NCBI GenBank assembly: GCA_007859745.1
Contig: SMLU01000003.1
Location: 1-64,000 of the forward strand
Direction: 5' to 3'
Length of the DNA stretch: 64,000 bases
Origin: Phycisphaerae bacterium RAS1
Lineage (GTDB): Bacteria > Planctomycetota > Phycisphaerae > UBA1845 > Fen-1342
Shown: piece after piece, positions 26,190-35,833 of the stretch
Layout: the number at the start of each line of letters is the position of its first letter
Numbering within the stretch: position 1 is the stretch's first letter
Made by a program: the position numbers and the translations under genes
The notes under the pieces: generated by a model
What the model was told of the DNA's origin: nothing
The model's database searches: none
Seen by the model: only the letters and a program-made list of their open reading frames with translations

Positions 26190-26273
26190 GCACTGGCGGG
26201 CAAGCCGCCAGTGGCACGCGGCGAGAATCCCTTCTCGCACCGCGTGCTGGTGCGAGAATCCCTTCTCGCACCT
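26190..26273. repeat. Short hairpin and direct repeats
   Basis: ACTGGCGGGCAAGCCGCCAGT is a hairpin. It is followed by two direct copies of GCGAGAATCCCTTCTCGCACC, each a small palindrome. They lie between the convergent HExxH and WecA-like genes. Confidence 0.8.
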
Positions 26274-26274
26274 G

Positions 26275-27351
26275 TCACTCCCCCGCCCCGCGCGTCATCC
26301 CCGCCGCGTGCGCCAGCGTCCACGTCAGCAGCGCCACGCCCGCGAAGATCAGCAGCGCCGGCCAAGGCGGCGTCCAGATCACAATCAGCCCGATCGCCCC
26401 GAACGCCGCCGTTACGGCGTAGCACACGAGCACCGTCTGCCGCACGGTCAGGCCGCGCTGCACAAGCTGATCGTAGAAATGGCTGCGGTCGCCGACGAAA
26501 ATCGGCTTGCCGCTGTTCCAGCGGCGGAACATCGCCAGCGCGGTGTCAAAGACCGGCAGCGTGAAGATCACCAGCGCCCCCAGCAGCCAGCGCGCATCCG
26601 GCGCGTCGGCAAACAGCAGCATCAGCATTCCCGAGTTGAATCCCAGGAGCAGGCTTCCACCGTCGCCCATGAAGATCTTGGCCGGCTTGAAGTTCCACAG
26701 CAGGAATCCGCCCGTCGCCCCAGTCATCGCGGCCGCCAGGATCAGCCGCGCCTTGGCGGCATCGCCGGGCATCTGCGGCATGAGCGCGGCCCCAAGCAGG
26801 AAGTAGACGACGCAAACAACGCAACTGACCCCGGCGCACAATCCGTCGAGTCCGTCGATCAGATTGGTGGAATTGCACGCCCCCAGCACAATGAAAACGC
26901 CCACGCCCAGCGACAGCGGCACCGCGACCGCGATGGGCAGGTCGAGCCCCACCATCCCCGCCACCACCTGCCCGATCTGCATCCCCGCGCCCGACGCCAC
27001 CATGACGCCGCCGACGATGATCGTGCTCAGCGCCAGGCGCAGCTTCGGGGAAATGTGTTTCTTGTCGTCAACCGTACCGAGCGCGGCGATCGCCAGTCCG
27101 CCGCCCACGATCCATCCCAGCATCGGCGGGAGCTTGAGCGGGCTGAAGAGGGTCGCCGCCAGAATCGCCCCGGCCCACGCCAGCCCCATCGCCACCCCGC
27201 CGAGATACGGCATCGCCCGCGCATGCGGTTTCAGCAGCGTGTCGGGATGGTCCATGATGTCGAGCCGCCGCGCGACCTGGATCGCGATGGGCGTCGCAAC
27301 GGCGGCAAGACCTAGTGCCACGGGCGCGTAGGCGAGGTACGCTGGGGTCAT
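26275..27351 (-). CDS. Undecaprenyl-phosphate sugar-1-phosphate transferase (WecA/TagO/MraY family)
   Basis: 358 residues with about ten hydrophobic helices. It should start glycan synthesis by moving a HexNAc-1-phosphate from a UDP-sugar to undecaprenyl phosphate. Family motifs: PHARAMPYLGG, ALGTVDDKK (the Asp-Asp metal pair), NSTNLIDGLDGL, NFKPAKIFMGDGGS and a cytoplasmic DRSHFYDQL, close to the DR-x-H-x-H/Y-x-x-L motif that separates WecA types from MraY. It stands at the left end of the polysaccharide cluster and is transcribed opposite to the flippase and later genes. Confidence 0.92.
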   Translation of the reverse strand: MTPAYLAYAPVALGLAAVATPIAIQVARRLDIMDHPDTLLKPHARAMPYLGGVAMGLAWAGAILAATLFSPLKLPPMLGWIVGGGLAIAALGTVDDKKHISPKLRLALSTIIVGGVMVASGAGMQIGQVVAGMVGLDLPIAVAVPLSLGVGVFIVLGACNSTNLIDGLDGLCAGVSCVVCVVYFLLGAALMPQMPGDAAKARLILAAAMTGATGGFLLWNFKPAKIFMGDGGSLLLGFNSGMLMLLFADAPDARWLLGALVIFTLPVFDTALAMFRRWNSGKPIFVGDRSHFYDQLVQRGLTVRQTVLVCYAVTAAFGAIGLIVIWTPPWPALLIFAGVALLTWTLAHAAGMTRGAGE

Positions 27352-27561
27352 CCGGGGTAGGAATATTCGCTTCCGCAGGAGTTCGCAACGACGTGGTGTA
27401 CAATCCGAGCCGCGACCGTGAGGGAGCGTTCTTCAGCGACCGAACGCCGCGTCACGCAGTTCGTTTCGGGGAGCATGGGCGTCTCGCCGGTGCGTACCGG
27501 CGGGACGCCGATGCTCCCCATGAGAACACCACCGTGTCACGGAACAACTTCGCGTTCCCGA
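27352..27561. repeat. 67-bp-family fragment plus hairpin family 2
   Basis: About 27408-27440 matches part of the 67-bp unit (GAGCCGCGACCGTGAGGGAG). 27468-27519 is a copy of the GGGGAGCAT...GATGCTCCCC hairpin. No gene or clear promoter is seen in the gap. Confidence 0.85.
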
Positions 27562-28548
27562 TCACCGCGCCGGCCGCGTCAGTGACGACACCGTGCGGGC
27601 CAGCTCATCTTTCGGATGCTCCCGCGCGACGCGACGCGACGCGGCGTGCGCCGCGGCATAATCGCCGCGCTGCATTTCCATGTACGCCAGCAGCAACATC
27701 ACATCCGCTGACGCCTCGTTCACAGCCGTCCAGTCACGCAGCCCGTCGACATGCCGGTCGAACACATCCGGCTGCGGATACGTCTCGCTCAGGTTCAGCG
27801 GCACGTACAGCAGTTTCGGCTGAAGCTGCAACGCACGGCGAAGCGCCCGGCCGGCCTCGTCGTAATGACCCAGCGCCAGCCGCGCCTGCGCCAGGTGAAC
27901 TCGACACGCCGGGTCGCCCTGGTTCAGCTCCGACGCCAGCGAAAGCACCATCAGCGCCTTCTGATATTCCCCGGAAGCCAGCAGCCCGACGCCGGTCTTG
28001 AGCGTCTTTTCGTGCGCCGTCAGCAGCTTCGCCTTGCGTTCCGCCATGTCGAGCGTGTTGAACGCCCGGCGGGCGTCCTCCCGCGCCGCCAGGCGGCGGG
28101 CGATGAAGGAATCTTCAAACGCGAAGGGCGCGCCGTACCCGTCGCAGATCACGCCGCCGTAGCCGCCGATGATCGCGCCGTTGTTCACGCCGCCTCCCGC
28201 AAAACCGCCGTCATGCGGGACATCGCTGACCATGCGCGGATACCGGCCGCGATACTCCCGCAGGTTCTGGCTGTCGAGATCGCGCTGGATGTTCCGCAGG
28301 CGCTGCGCCGACACCAGCCGCTCGCGCGGCAGGCCTGCACCGGAAAGGTCCAACACGCGCACGAAAGGCGCCGTCGACACACGCGGCTCCTGCAGCGGAC
28401 CGCTCACGATCACCGCCGGCATCATCCCGCCGCGGCACATCACGTAGCAGGTAGCCTCGGTCGGCGGGGCCGCGCCCAGCGCCTCGACGGACGCGGCGGC
28501 GCCGAGCAACGCACCAATGACCGGTTGCAGCGTATGACGGTTAAGCAT
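27562..28548 (-). CDS. Secreted TPR-repeat protein
   Basis: About 328 residues. The start MLNRHTLQPVIGALLGAAAS is chosen because AGGAG lies 9 nt upstream and a signal peptide begins there. A -10-like TATAAT (minus strand, 28582-28587) precedes it. The first half is unassigned, with a Gly-rich stretch (GGGVNNGAIIGGYGG). The second half has tetratricopeptide units (GVGLLASGEYQKALMVLSLA, RLALGHYDEAGRALRRALQL). It probably works outside the cytoplasm, perhaps in glycan export given its neighbours, but that is only context. Confidence 0.7.
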   Translation of the reverse strand: MLNRHTLQPVIGALLGAAASVEALGAAPPTEATCYVMCRGGMMPAVIVSGPLQEPRVSTAPFVRVLDLSGAGLPRERLVSAQRLRNIQRDLDSQNLREYRGRYPRMVSDVPHDGGFAGGGVNNGAIIGGYGGVICDGYGAPFAFEDSFIARRLAAREDARRAFNTLDMAERKAKLLTAHEKTLKTGVGLLASGEYQKALMVLSLASELNQGDPACRVHLAQARLALGHYDEAGRALRRALQLQPKLLYVPLNLSETYPQPDVFDRHVDGLRDWTAVNEASADVMLLLAYMEMQRGDYAAAHAASRRVAREHPKDELARTVSSLTRPAR

Positions 28549-28709
28549 GATGTGCGCTCCTGCGCCGTGTTGGCGCAACTCATTATACGTCGGCGGCCTG
28601 TCGGGGCGCAGTCTGCCCCATTAGGCAGACACGCCCGCGGAACGAAGGTTAGTCTCAGATTGCGGGACCGGCCATTTCAGGGAGGCCAGCCTCCGGCCGG
28701 TCCGGTTTT

Positions 28710-28807
28710 CCGAACCCGCCGCGCCAAGCGGCGGGGTGACGATCGTAGGCAGGCGCAAGCCAAACGGGCCGAAGACGTCAACCCGCCGCTTGGCGCGGCG
28801 GGTTCGG
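28710..28807. repeat. REPIN-like paired palindrome
   Basis: Complete element with both arms and the GACGATCGT...GACGTCAACC core. It lies in the 366-bp gap between the divergent TPR and flippase genes. Confidence 0.93.
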
Positions 28808-28914
28808 ACACACCCTGACACGACCGGAACAAGCTCGGGTGTTGACAGCGCCGACCGCACTATCAACGATCCGCCTTGGCGTTCTGGACGCTGGCCACTG
28901 CTGGAGCCCGCCGA

Positions 28915-30522
28915 GTGAGCGAGCCGCCGACTCCCGCCACCGTCGTCCCCGACCCCGGCGTCCCGGACTCGGATGACTCGATTCTGAACCAGCCGGTCAG
29001 CCGCCGGATCGCGACGCTCTGGAACCTCGCATTTTCCTACGCCACGCTCTTCCTGGTGCTGGTGCGCAACCTCGGGCTGCTGCCGCTCTACACGCGCTAC
29101 ATCGACGGCGTCGAAATCGGCGCCTGGTTCGCCACCGGCGGCGTGCTCGCCATGCTCACCAACGTTGACTTCGGGCTGATGGGCGTGCTGCAGCAGCAGG
29201 TCGCCGTCGCGTACGGACGCAAAGACCGCGACCGGCTCGGCCGCGTGATCGGCACCGGCTTTGTCGCCGCGGTGATTCTGGCCCTCGGCGTCGCGCTGGT
29301 GACCGCCGCGGCAAGCCCGCTGGCCCCGCTTTCGCTGCGGCTCAGCGGCGAGACCGCCACGCGCCTGGCGCTTTGCTTCGCGCTCGGCGCCGTGGCAAAC
29401 GCCGGGCAGTTGATCGTCTTCGCCACCGGAGGCGTGCTGCGTTGCCTGCAGCGCCCGATTCTGCCCGGCGCCCTGCGGCTGGCGGGTGAGCTGACGGCCG
29501 TCGTCGCCACCGTCTGGATGCTCCTGACCGGCTGGGGACTATGGTCGATTGCCTGGGGACTTCTGTTTCGCTCGCTGGTCGATGGCGGCGGAAACGTGCT
29601 CGCCTTCTTCTGGACCGTTCACGCACGCTTTCGCCTGCCGCTGCACGCCAACTGGCGCGACGCGCGTGAGATGCTCTCGCTCTCGATGTACTCCTTCGCC
29701 TTCCAGATGACGCGACCGCTCAAGTTCGGACTCGACGCCTGGTTCGTCGGCGCGGCCATCGGCGGCGAGCTCGGCGCCCGCGTCGGCGGCGCCTACGCCC
29801 TCACCATCCGCGCTCACGAAACCGTCCGCCTCGTCGCCGATCAGTTCGCCGCGGCGATCTTCCCGTCGCTGGCGCACCTGCACGGCGAAGGTGCGACGGA
29901 ACATCTGCGGCGCGTCGTCATGACCGCCTTCAAGCTGCAAACCCTCGTCGCCGCCGTCGGAATGGGCGGCGTGATGGCGTTCAATGAATCCTTCGTGCGG
30001 CTCTTCACCGATCCGGGCGTGAATTGGTACGGCGGCGACCTGATAACCGTGCTGGCCGCCCTGTGGGTGTTCGCCCTGCTGGCGGGCGGACTGAGCTTTG
30101 AGGTGCTGTATGCGATGGGCGAATTCGCGTCGATCGCCCGCCTCGTCTGGCTCGAAGTCGCGATTCGAACGCCCCTGGTGCTCGCCATGCTCTGGCTGGT
30201 GGGGCCGTGGGGAGTGCCGGCGGCAGCGCTCCTGACTCAGATCATCGTCTGCAACGTGATCATGTTGCGCTACATGTTGCGAATGGCGCGATTTTCCACG
30301 GCCGAGGTCCGGGCGCTCCTGGTCGGCCAGGCCCGCATCGCGGCGATCCCTCTCGCCGCCGGCGCGGTGCTGCTCGCCGCCGGCGTTGCTGCCCCGACGC
30401 GGCCGGCGTTCGCCTGGCAGGGCGCCCTCTTCGCCGTCCTGACCGCCGCCGCGGCCCTGCTGCTCGACCGGGACTTACGGCGTGTCGTCCGAAACCGCGG
30501 GCGGATCGAGGCGATGGCGTAG
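28915..30522 (+). CDS. Oligosaccharide flippase (Wzx/MATE-like) membrane protein
   Basis: About 535 residues with 12-14 predicted hydrophobic helices and the MOP-superfamily look: RNLGLLPLYTRYIDG near helix 1-2, RSLVDGGGNVL, and paired helices to the C-terminus. It should move lipid-linked glycan repeat units across the inner membrane. A GTG at 28915 is taken as the start, with GGAG 9 nt upstream; an earlier TTG (28876) is less likely. It is the first plus-strand gene of the polysaccharide cluster. Confidence 0.85.
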   Translation: MSEPPTPATVVPDPGVPDSDDSILNQPVSRRIATLWNLAFSYATLFLVLVRNLGLLPLYTRYIDGVEIGAWFATGGVLAMLTNVDFGLMGVLQQQVAVAYGRKDRDRLGRVIGTGFVAAVILALGVALVTAAASPLAPLSLRLSGETATRLALCFALGAVANAGQLIVFATGGVLRCLQRPILPGALRLAGELTAVVATVWMLLTGWGLWSIAWGLLFRSLVDGGGNVLAFFWTVHARFRLPLHANWRDAREMLSLSMYSFAFQMTRPLKFGLDAWFVGAAIGGELGARVGGAYALTIRAHETVRLVADQFAAAIFPSLAHLHGEGATEHLRRVVMTAFKLQTLVAAVGMGGVMAFNESFVRLFTDPGVNWYGGDLITVLAALWVFALLAGGLSFEVLYAMGEFASIARLVWLEVAIRTPLVLAMLWLVGPWGVPAAALLTQIIVCNVIMLRYMLRMARFSTAEVRALLVGQARIAAIPLAAGAVLLAAGVAAPTRPAFAWQGALFAVLTAAAALLLDRDLRRVVRNRGRIEAMA

Positions 30523-30553
30523 GGAGTGCATCCGGTTTCAGGTGGCGATCGGT

Positions 30554-30650
30554 CCGAACCCGCCGCGCCAAGCGGCGGGGTGATGTCCGCGACCTGTGGG
30601 GCTCCGATCGCCGACGATCGTCAACCCGCCGCTTGGCGCGGCGGGTTCGG
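30554..30650. repeat. REPIN-like paired palindrome
   Basis: Complete element between the flippase and methyltransferase genes. Both arms and the GACGATCGTCAACC inner boundary are present. Confidence 0.93.
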
Positions 30651-30811
30651 AAAGACGCCGCGATCGCCACCACTATCGGGTTGCGCCCTGGCGCAGCGCG
30701 GCTTCGGGCATTCTTGCCGCCCGGAGCAGGTGCAGCTATGCTTCCGACCCGCGCATTCAACGTGGCGGAAGACCCCTGCCGATAGTCCAGCGGGCGCGAG
30801 GACGCAGCGCA

Positions 30812-31534
30812 ATGAAGTACCGTGATCGAATTTTCAAAGCCTACGCGACGCTCGGCCACCGCCGCAGCGAGCCCATCTCGCTGGACGAAGCGGACCGCTG
30901 GGGCATTCCCTACGCGCACTATTTTCGGGGCTGGCTGCCGGCCGCGAAGGACGCGAAGATCGTTGACCTGGCCTGCGGATTCGGCCGCCTGCTCCGCTTT
31001 TTCACCAAGCGCGGCTACACCAATGTCATGGGCGTTGACCTGAGCGGGGAAGAGGTGGAGTTGGCTCGCAAAATCCACCCCAATGTCGTACAGGCCAACC
31101 TGCTCGATTTTCTCAAAGAGCACCAGAACGAGTTCGACCTGATCACGGCCACGGACATCATTGAACATTTGACAAAGGACGAAGTGCTGGACTTCCTGGA
31201 CGGCGTGAACGGCGCGCTGCGCCCCGGCGGGCGGGTCATCCTGCAGACCGTGAATGCAGATGTTCCCTGGGGGCTGATGCACCGCTATCACGATCTGACG
31301 CATGAACTGGCCTTCAATCCGCACTCCATCGAGTGGCTTCTGCATCTGACAGGGTTCTCCGAGGCGCGGAGCCGCGAGTGCGGCCCGGTCGCGCATGGCG
31401 TCGCGTCGTCAATTCGCCTCGTGCTGTGGCAGGTGATGCGTCTGAGGCTGATCCTTGAAAACCTGATCGAGACGGGCGCCGCCGGCGCTGGCGTGATGAG
31501 TCGCGTTTTCATGGCCAGCGCCGTCAAGCGCTGA
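30812..31534 (+). CDS. Class I SAM-dependent methyltransferase
   Basis: 240 residues. The SAM-binding motif I is IVDLACGFGRLLRF, with acidic residue after beta-2 in VMGVDLSGEEVELA. Motif post-I is FDLITATDIIEHL, and LRPGGRVILQTVN follows, as in Methyltransf_11/23 families. It probably methylates a sugar or a lipid-linked intermediate in the glycan pathway. The ATG follows GAGGA by about 10 nt. Confidence 0.87.
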   Translation: MKYRDRIFKAYATLGHRRSEPISLDEADRWGIPYAHYFRGWLPAAKDAKIVDLACGFGRLLRFFTKRGYTNVMGVDLSGEEVELARKIHPNVVQANLLDFLKEHQNEFDLITATDIIEHLTKDEVLDFLDGVNGALRPGGRVILQTVNADVPWGLMHRYHDLTHELAFNPHSIEWLLHLTGFSEARSRECGPVAHGVASSIRLVLWQVMRLRLILENLIETGAAGAGVMSRVFMASAVKR

Positions 31535-31581
31535 CGGCCGAACAGCGGAACGACCGAGTCTTCGGTCAACGCCGAATTGAT

Positions 31582-31632
31582 GGGGAGCATCGGCGTCTCG
31601 CCGGTGCGCACCGGCTGGAAGCCGATGCTCCC
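31582..31632. repeat. Hairpin repeat family 2
   Basis: GGGGAGCATCGGCGTCTCGC with inner GGTGCGCACC and inverted GCCGATGCTCCC. It lies between the methyltransferase and Wzy-like genes. Confidence 0.92.
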
Positions 31633-31741
31633 TATCCCTCGTCTCGATCGGCGTCCGGCCCGTTGAAGCCGTGCCGGGGCAAGTGCCGATAATTCGGGTC
31701 AACCGGGCTGATGCGCGAAGGCCCAGACCCGCCGGAAGGCC

Positions 31742-33277
31742 ATGAGCAACCAGGTCGTAAACGTCCGCGCCATTCAATCGCTGGTCGAGCGCGATCGCCG
31801 CTCGACCCAGTCCTGGTTCGCGCGCCCCGCGGTGATCTTCCTGTTCGGTCTCGGCCTCCTGATCATGGTCGGCGCCGGGGAAAACCTGCTGGCCGCGGCC
31901 CTGGCCTACGTAAACCTGATCATCATGGCGGCTACCGCCGTCCACTTCGCCAAGCAGCGCACGCTGCACGGCGCCATACCGATTTTCTTCCTGGCGTGGT
32001 TCGCCATGTCATGGCCGTTCACCTCGATCTACGCCGCGGTCTTCAACCCGCACATGGCCTACAGCACGCTGCACGACGTGCGCGAGTTCCTCTCCGGGAA
32101 TGTGCGGCTCCAACTGGTTGTGCTGCTCTTTCTCGCGGTTTACATCCCGATCGTCACCTCTCTGATCCGGCCGGCCGCGGCAGGATGGACGGACCAGTAC
32201 CTGGCCTCGCAGCACGCCCGGCGCTTGGCGCTCGTGGCGCTGGTCATCACCATCGTCTTCCTGGGCGCCAACGCCTTTTCGAAGGTGCGGCCGCTTCCCG
32301 GCCCTCTTCAGTACATCGCCGACGGGTCGTATCTCTATCTACGCGGACTCGTCTTCGTCATCGGGGCGACCTTCCCGTTCCTGGTGTTCGGCGTCCGCGC
32401 GACGGCGATCGCCTACCTGCTTCTGAGCGGGTTCTTCTACACGCTCGGAAATGCGCGCGAGTTCGCGGTGCTGCCGCTGGGCATGCTGCTGGGCGGGCTG
32501 CTCTTCGTCAGCCGTCTGAGCAAGCGCTGGAAACTGATCGTCGTCACCGGCGTGGCCCTGGCGTTTCCGGTCTATCTCGTGGTGGGCGAGACCACGCGCG
32601 CCATGCTCGGAACCGTCGGGTTCAAGAACCTCGAACGTCGCGCCGAAACGCTCGGCCGCTGGCAGGAAATGTTCTCAAAGGGCGGCGGCGTGACGCGCGC
32701 CTTCGGCCGGCTGTTCAACACCGGCGGGCATTCGCTCATCACGCTCATGCCCGAGAGCTACCCCTATCTGGAATTCTCGGCGCCGCGCTACGTTGTCGAA
32801 ACCGTGCAGCGGCTTGTGCCCGGCAGAATCTTCTACCAGCCTTACTACTCGAGCGCCGGCTTGCTCCGTTCGTACGACTTCAACATCACCGACAAGACCT
32901 CGGTCGAGCTGTCGTTTCTGGGCAGCCTATGGATGATTGGCGGCCCGGTGCCCGTGATCGTCGGGACCGTGGTCATTGCACTGATTCACGCCGGGCTGGC
33001 CCGGCTGCTGCTGCTGCTCGTGACCCGCTCGCCCGGATATGCCTTGCTGATGGCGGCGATGCTCGCGCCCGAGATCATGTGGGCCGTCAACTCGGACATC
33101 ATCACCAACATCCGCAACATCGTCTGGCGGCTGCTGGCCGCAACCGTGGTCTATTTTGTAGTCTTTCGCCCGTTCATCGGCCGCGACCCGCAGGCGGCGC
33201 ACGCCAGACACCCCGCCGTGGCCACCGCCCCGACGACCTTCGGGGAGCATCGGCGTCTCGCCGGTGCGCCTCAATGA
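31742..33277 (+). CDS. Wzy-like O-antigen/exopolysaccharide polymerase (multispanning membrane protein)
   Basis: 511 residues, with 10-12 hydrophobic helices and a large hydrophilic loop at about residues 280-400. That topology fits Wzy/WaaL polymerases, which lack strong sequence motifs; the assignment therefore rests on topology and on its place between Wzx-like and glycosyltransferase genes. GGAAGG lies just before the ATG. The last 11 residues, GEHRRLAGAPQ, are translated from hairpin family 2, whose copy supplies the stop codon. Confidence 0.68.
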   Translation: MSNQVVNVRAIQSLVERDRRSTQSWFARPAVIFLFGLGLLIMVGAGENLLAAALAYVNLIIMAATAVHFAKQRTLHGAIPIFFLAWFAMSWPFTSIYAAVFNPHMAYSTLHDVREFLSGNVRLQLVVLLFLAVYIPIVTSLIRPAAAGWTDQYLASQHARRLALVALVITIVFLGANAFSKVRPLPGPLQYIADGSYLYLRGLVFVIGATFPFLVFGVRATAIAYLLLSGFFYTLGNAREFAVLPLGMLLGGLLFVSRLSKRWKLIVVTGVALAFPVYLVVGETTRAMLGTVGFKNLERRAETLGRWQEMFSKGGGVTRAFGRLFNTGGHSLITLMPESYPYLEFSAPRYVVETVQRLVPGRIFYQPYYSSAGLLRSYDFNITDKTSVELSFLGSLWMIGGPVPVIVGTVVIALIHAGLARLLLLLVTRSPGYALLMAAMLAPEIMWAVNSDIITNIRNIVWRLLAATVVYFVVFRPFIGRDPQAAHARHPAVATAPTTFGEHRRLAGAPQ

Positions 33278-33345
33278 AGCGCGCGCGCCGGCCGGGCGCT
33301 CCCCGCGGAACGCCGAATCGCGCCGGCGGGACGCCGATGCTCCCC
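33242..33345. repeat. Hairpin repeat family 2, interrupted copy
   Basis: GGGGAGCATCGGCGTCTCGC and the inverted GGACGCCGATGCTCCCC are separated by about 65 bp instead of the usual 15-20. The left arm lies inside the coding region of the Wzy-like gene. Confidence 0.88.
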
Positions 33346-33380
33346 GCTTGGATAATGTCCTCTGCAGGAATGCCGCCGCG

Positions 33381-34274
33381 ATGAGCAGTTCAGCCGATCA
33401 GTTCAACTGGAAAGAAGTCCGCAAGTTCTGGGAGACGCATAGCGCCCTCTTCGCCCAGATCGACGACGGCGCCGACCCGGACGCGCTCGCCAACGTGTGC
33501 CATCCGGGCGCCCCGGCCTGGCTCAACGACTATTACGCGCGATTTCAACGACAGGTCTATTCCGCTCTCTTTCACCGCGTCCCCCCGCCCACCGGCGACT
33601 CGCGCGCCCTCGAAGTCGGCTGCGGCGCCGGCCGCTGGTGCCGCTTCCTCGCCGCGGCCGGATTCAAAACGACCGGCGTCGACCTCCAGCCGCACCTGGT
33701 CGAGCGAAACCGAAAGCGCTACCCGCACATCGAGTTTGTCTGCTCTGCAATCCAGGATTTTCAACCGACGGACCGCTTCGACGTGATCTCGCACGTGACC
33801 GTCATCCAGCACATTCCGAAGGACCAGCAACTCATCGCCATCCGTCGGTTCCGCGAGATTCTCAAACCCGGCGGACACGTGCTGGCCCTCGAAAACGTGC
33901 ACGACCGCGGCACGCACGTCTTCGCCAACCGCGTGGCCGAGTGGACGCGCATGTTTGAGACCAGCGGCTTTCGCCGCATCGCCGTCCGGCGCTACGACTA
34001 CAGTCCGTTTCATCGCTCGCTGATGACCGTGCGCGAACTCGGATCGTTCCTGTGGCGGCGCCGCGCCAGCGCCACGCCCGAGACGTATCTGCACACGTTT
34101 GACGATCCCAACAAGAGCCGGAAGGCGTCGGTGCTACGGAGGACGGCCCGCGCCGTCGATCTGACGTTTCAACGCGTCGCCGTCGCCTGCGACACCGCCG
34201 CAGAAGCGACGCTGATTCCGCTGAATCCGCCCTTCTCGTGCGTCCATTGCGGGTTCCTGTTCCGGGCCGTATGA
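33381..34274 (+). CDS. Class I SAM-dependent methyltransferase, second copy
   Basis: 297 residues. Motif I is ALEVGCGAGRWCRFL, then TTGVDLQPHLVER, FDVISHVTVIQHI and LKPGGHVLALENV. It differs clearly from the neighbouring methyltransferase and has an extra C-terminal part ending in a Cys-rich PFSCVHCGFLF. A role in glycan methylation is inferred from context. GCAGGAA lies about 10 nt upstream. Confidence 0.86.
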   Translation: MSSSADQFNWKEVRKFWETHSALFAQIDDGADPDALANVCHPGAPAWLNDYYARFQRQVYSALFHRVPPPTGDSRALEVGCGAGRWCRFLAAAGFKTTGVDLQPHLVERNRKRYPHIEFVCSAIQDFQPTDRFDVISHVTVIQHIPKDQQLIAIRRFREILKPGGHVLALENVHDRGTHVFANRVAEWTRMFETSGFRRIAVRRYDYSPFHRSLMTVRELGSFLWRRRASATPETYLHTFDDPNKSRKASVLRRTARAVDLTFQRVAVACDTAAEATLIPLNPPFSCVHCGFLFRAV

Positions 34275-34300
34275 ACAAACGAATGTCGAATGTGATGTCC

Positions 34301-34358
34301 GAACGCGACGCGCCAGCGAGCGCCCGCGCGCGCCGGCGCTCGCTGGCGCTTCGCGTTC
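34301..34358. repeat. Inverted repeat, GCCAGCGAGCGC type
   Basis: GAACGCGACGCGCCAGCGAG and its near-exact inverse (CTCGCTGGCGCTTCGCGTTC) form a long hairpin. A second member lies at 47104-47161. Confidence 0.9.
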
Positions 34359-34410
34359 TGATCACGGCGCGCTCCGGCATATGGCACGGCTTGGGTCGGA
34401 CTGACATCGC

Positions 34411-35613
34411 ATGAACTACCTCGTCGCCGCCGATGACTGCTTTCTCGACCGCCCCGGCGGCATGGGCCGCGTGGCGTGGGACATCGCCCAGCTCATGCGT
34501 GAGCGCGGGCACCTGGTCGGCATGGTGTGCATGAACCACGATCCGGCCCGCTTCCCGAACGGCCTGAGCGAGCAGAACGGCGTCCGCATCGTCCGCTACC
34601 AGCGGCCCGACCTGCCCGCCTGGCACCCCGGACGCATGTCCGCCTGCATCGAGGCCGCCTCGAAAGCCGTCTGGGAGCACTTCAGCGAGACCTCCTGGCA
34701 CCTCGTCCACATGCACACGGCGTTCACCGGCGGCGGCGTGTTTCAGGTTCTGGGCCGCAATCCGCGCTACGTCTACACCATGCACTCCCCCATCGTTCTC
34801 GAAAATGAAATCAACTGGGCCCAGCAGGGCATCGTCGGCAGGATCAAGGCCTGGATGGGGCTGGGCAAATTGAAAGCCGCGGAGCACAAGGTGCTCGACC
34901 CGGCCACGGACATCCAGACGCTGTCCAATTTTACGAAAGTCCAGGTTGATCACTTTCACAAGATGGGCCACAAGGTCCGCGTCATCCCACACTGGCGCCG
35001 GCCCGAGCTGCGCCGCGAAATGGACAAGGCCGAGGCCCGCCGCCGCCTGGGCTGGCCGCTTGACGAGAAAATCCTCTTCACCGTCCGCATTCACGGCCCG
35101 CGCTACGGCATCGACGTGGCCATCCGCGCCGCCGCGCCGCTCATCCAGGACAAGCGCTGCTGGTTTGCCATCGGCGGCGACGGGCCGCTGCGCCCGACGC
35201 TGGAAAACCTGGCCAAAGAGCTGGGCGTCGCCGAACGGACCCGGTTCACCGGGCGTCTCTCCGACGCTGACCTGGCGCTGGCTTACCAGGCGGCCGACCT
35301 GTTCGTCCTGCCGACGCTCTCGCTGGAGTGCTTCGGTCTGATCACCATCGAAGCCATGTCTTTCGGATGCCCGGTCATCGGCACCGACGCCGGCGCGACC
35401 CCGGAAATTTTGGATAAGTACTGCCCCGGCCTGGTCGTGCCCGCCGGAAACGTCGAGGCGCTGCGCGAAAAGCTCGGCGCCTACTTTGCGGGCAGGTTGC
35501 AGACGCCCGACGAGGCCGCCACTGTCGCATTCATCGAAAAGAACTACGGCCGCGACGTCATCGTTCCCAAGCTGATCGACCTGCTCGAAGTCCAGACCGG
35601 ACGCCGCCGGTGA
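34411..35613 (+). CDS. Glycosyltransferase family 4
   Basis: 400 residues, GT-B fold. The acceptor half begins MNYLVAADDCFLDRPGGMGR, with a glycine-rich loop. The donor half has IGGDGPLRPTLENLAKELGV, FTGRLSDADLALAYQAADLFVLPT, and the E-x7-E region SLECFGLITIEAMSFGCPVIG. It should add one sugar to the lipid-linked glycan. The ribosome site is weak. Downstream, a REPIN separates it from a second GT4 gene. Confidence 0.93.
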   Translation: MNYLVAADDCFLDRPGGMGRVAWDIAQLMRERGHLVGMVCMNHDPARFPNGLSEQNGVRIVRYQRPDLPAWHPGRMSACIEAASKAVWEHFSETSWHLVHMHTAFTGGGVFQVLGRNPRYVYTMHSPIVLENEINWAQQGIVGRIKAWMGLGKLKAAEHKVLDPATDIQTLSNFTKVQVDHFHKMGHKVRVIPHWRRPELRREMDKAEARRRLGWPLDEKILFTVRIHGPRYGIDVAIRAAAPLIQDKRCWFAIGGDGPLRPTLENLAKELGVAERTRFTGRLSDADLALAYQAADLFVLPTLSLECFGLITIEAMSFGCPVIGTDAGATPEILDKYCPGLVVPAGNVEALREKLGAYFAGRLQTPDEAATVAFIEKNYGRDVIVPKLIDLLEVQTGRRR

Positions 35614-35694
35614 TGAAGCGTGCATTCGACCTTCCGTTGCCGCCGGGCACTCTGTCAGAACCCACCGCGCCCCAACCGAACGCCGGCACTCTTT

Positions 35695-35790
35695 CAGAAC
35701 CCGCCGCGCCAAGCGGCGGGGTGACTTTCGACGGCGATTCGCGTTCTTCGCAGCGTGACGTCACCCCGCCGCTTGGCGCGGCGGGTTCGG
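35695..35790. repeat. REPIN-like paired palindrome
   Basis: Complete element between two glycosyltransferase genes. A degenerate extra left arm (TCAGAACCCACCGCGCC) lies about 40 bp upstream. Confidence 0.92.
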
Positions 35791-35833
35791 AAAGACGCTC
35801 CGCGCCGCAACGCAGCGCTGGATGCACCCGGTT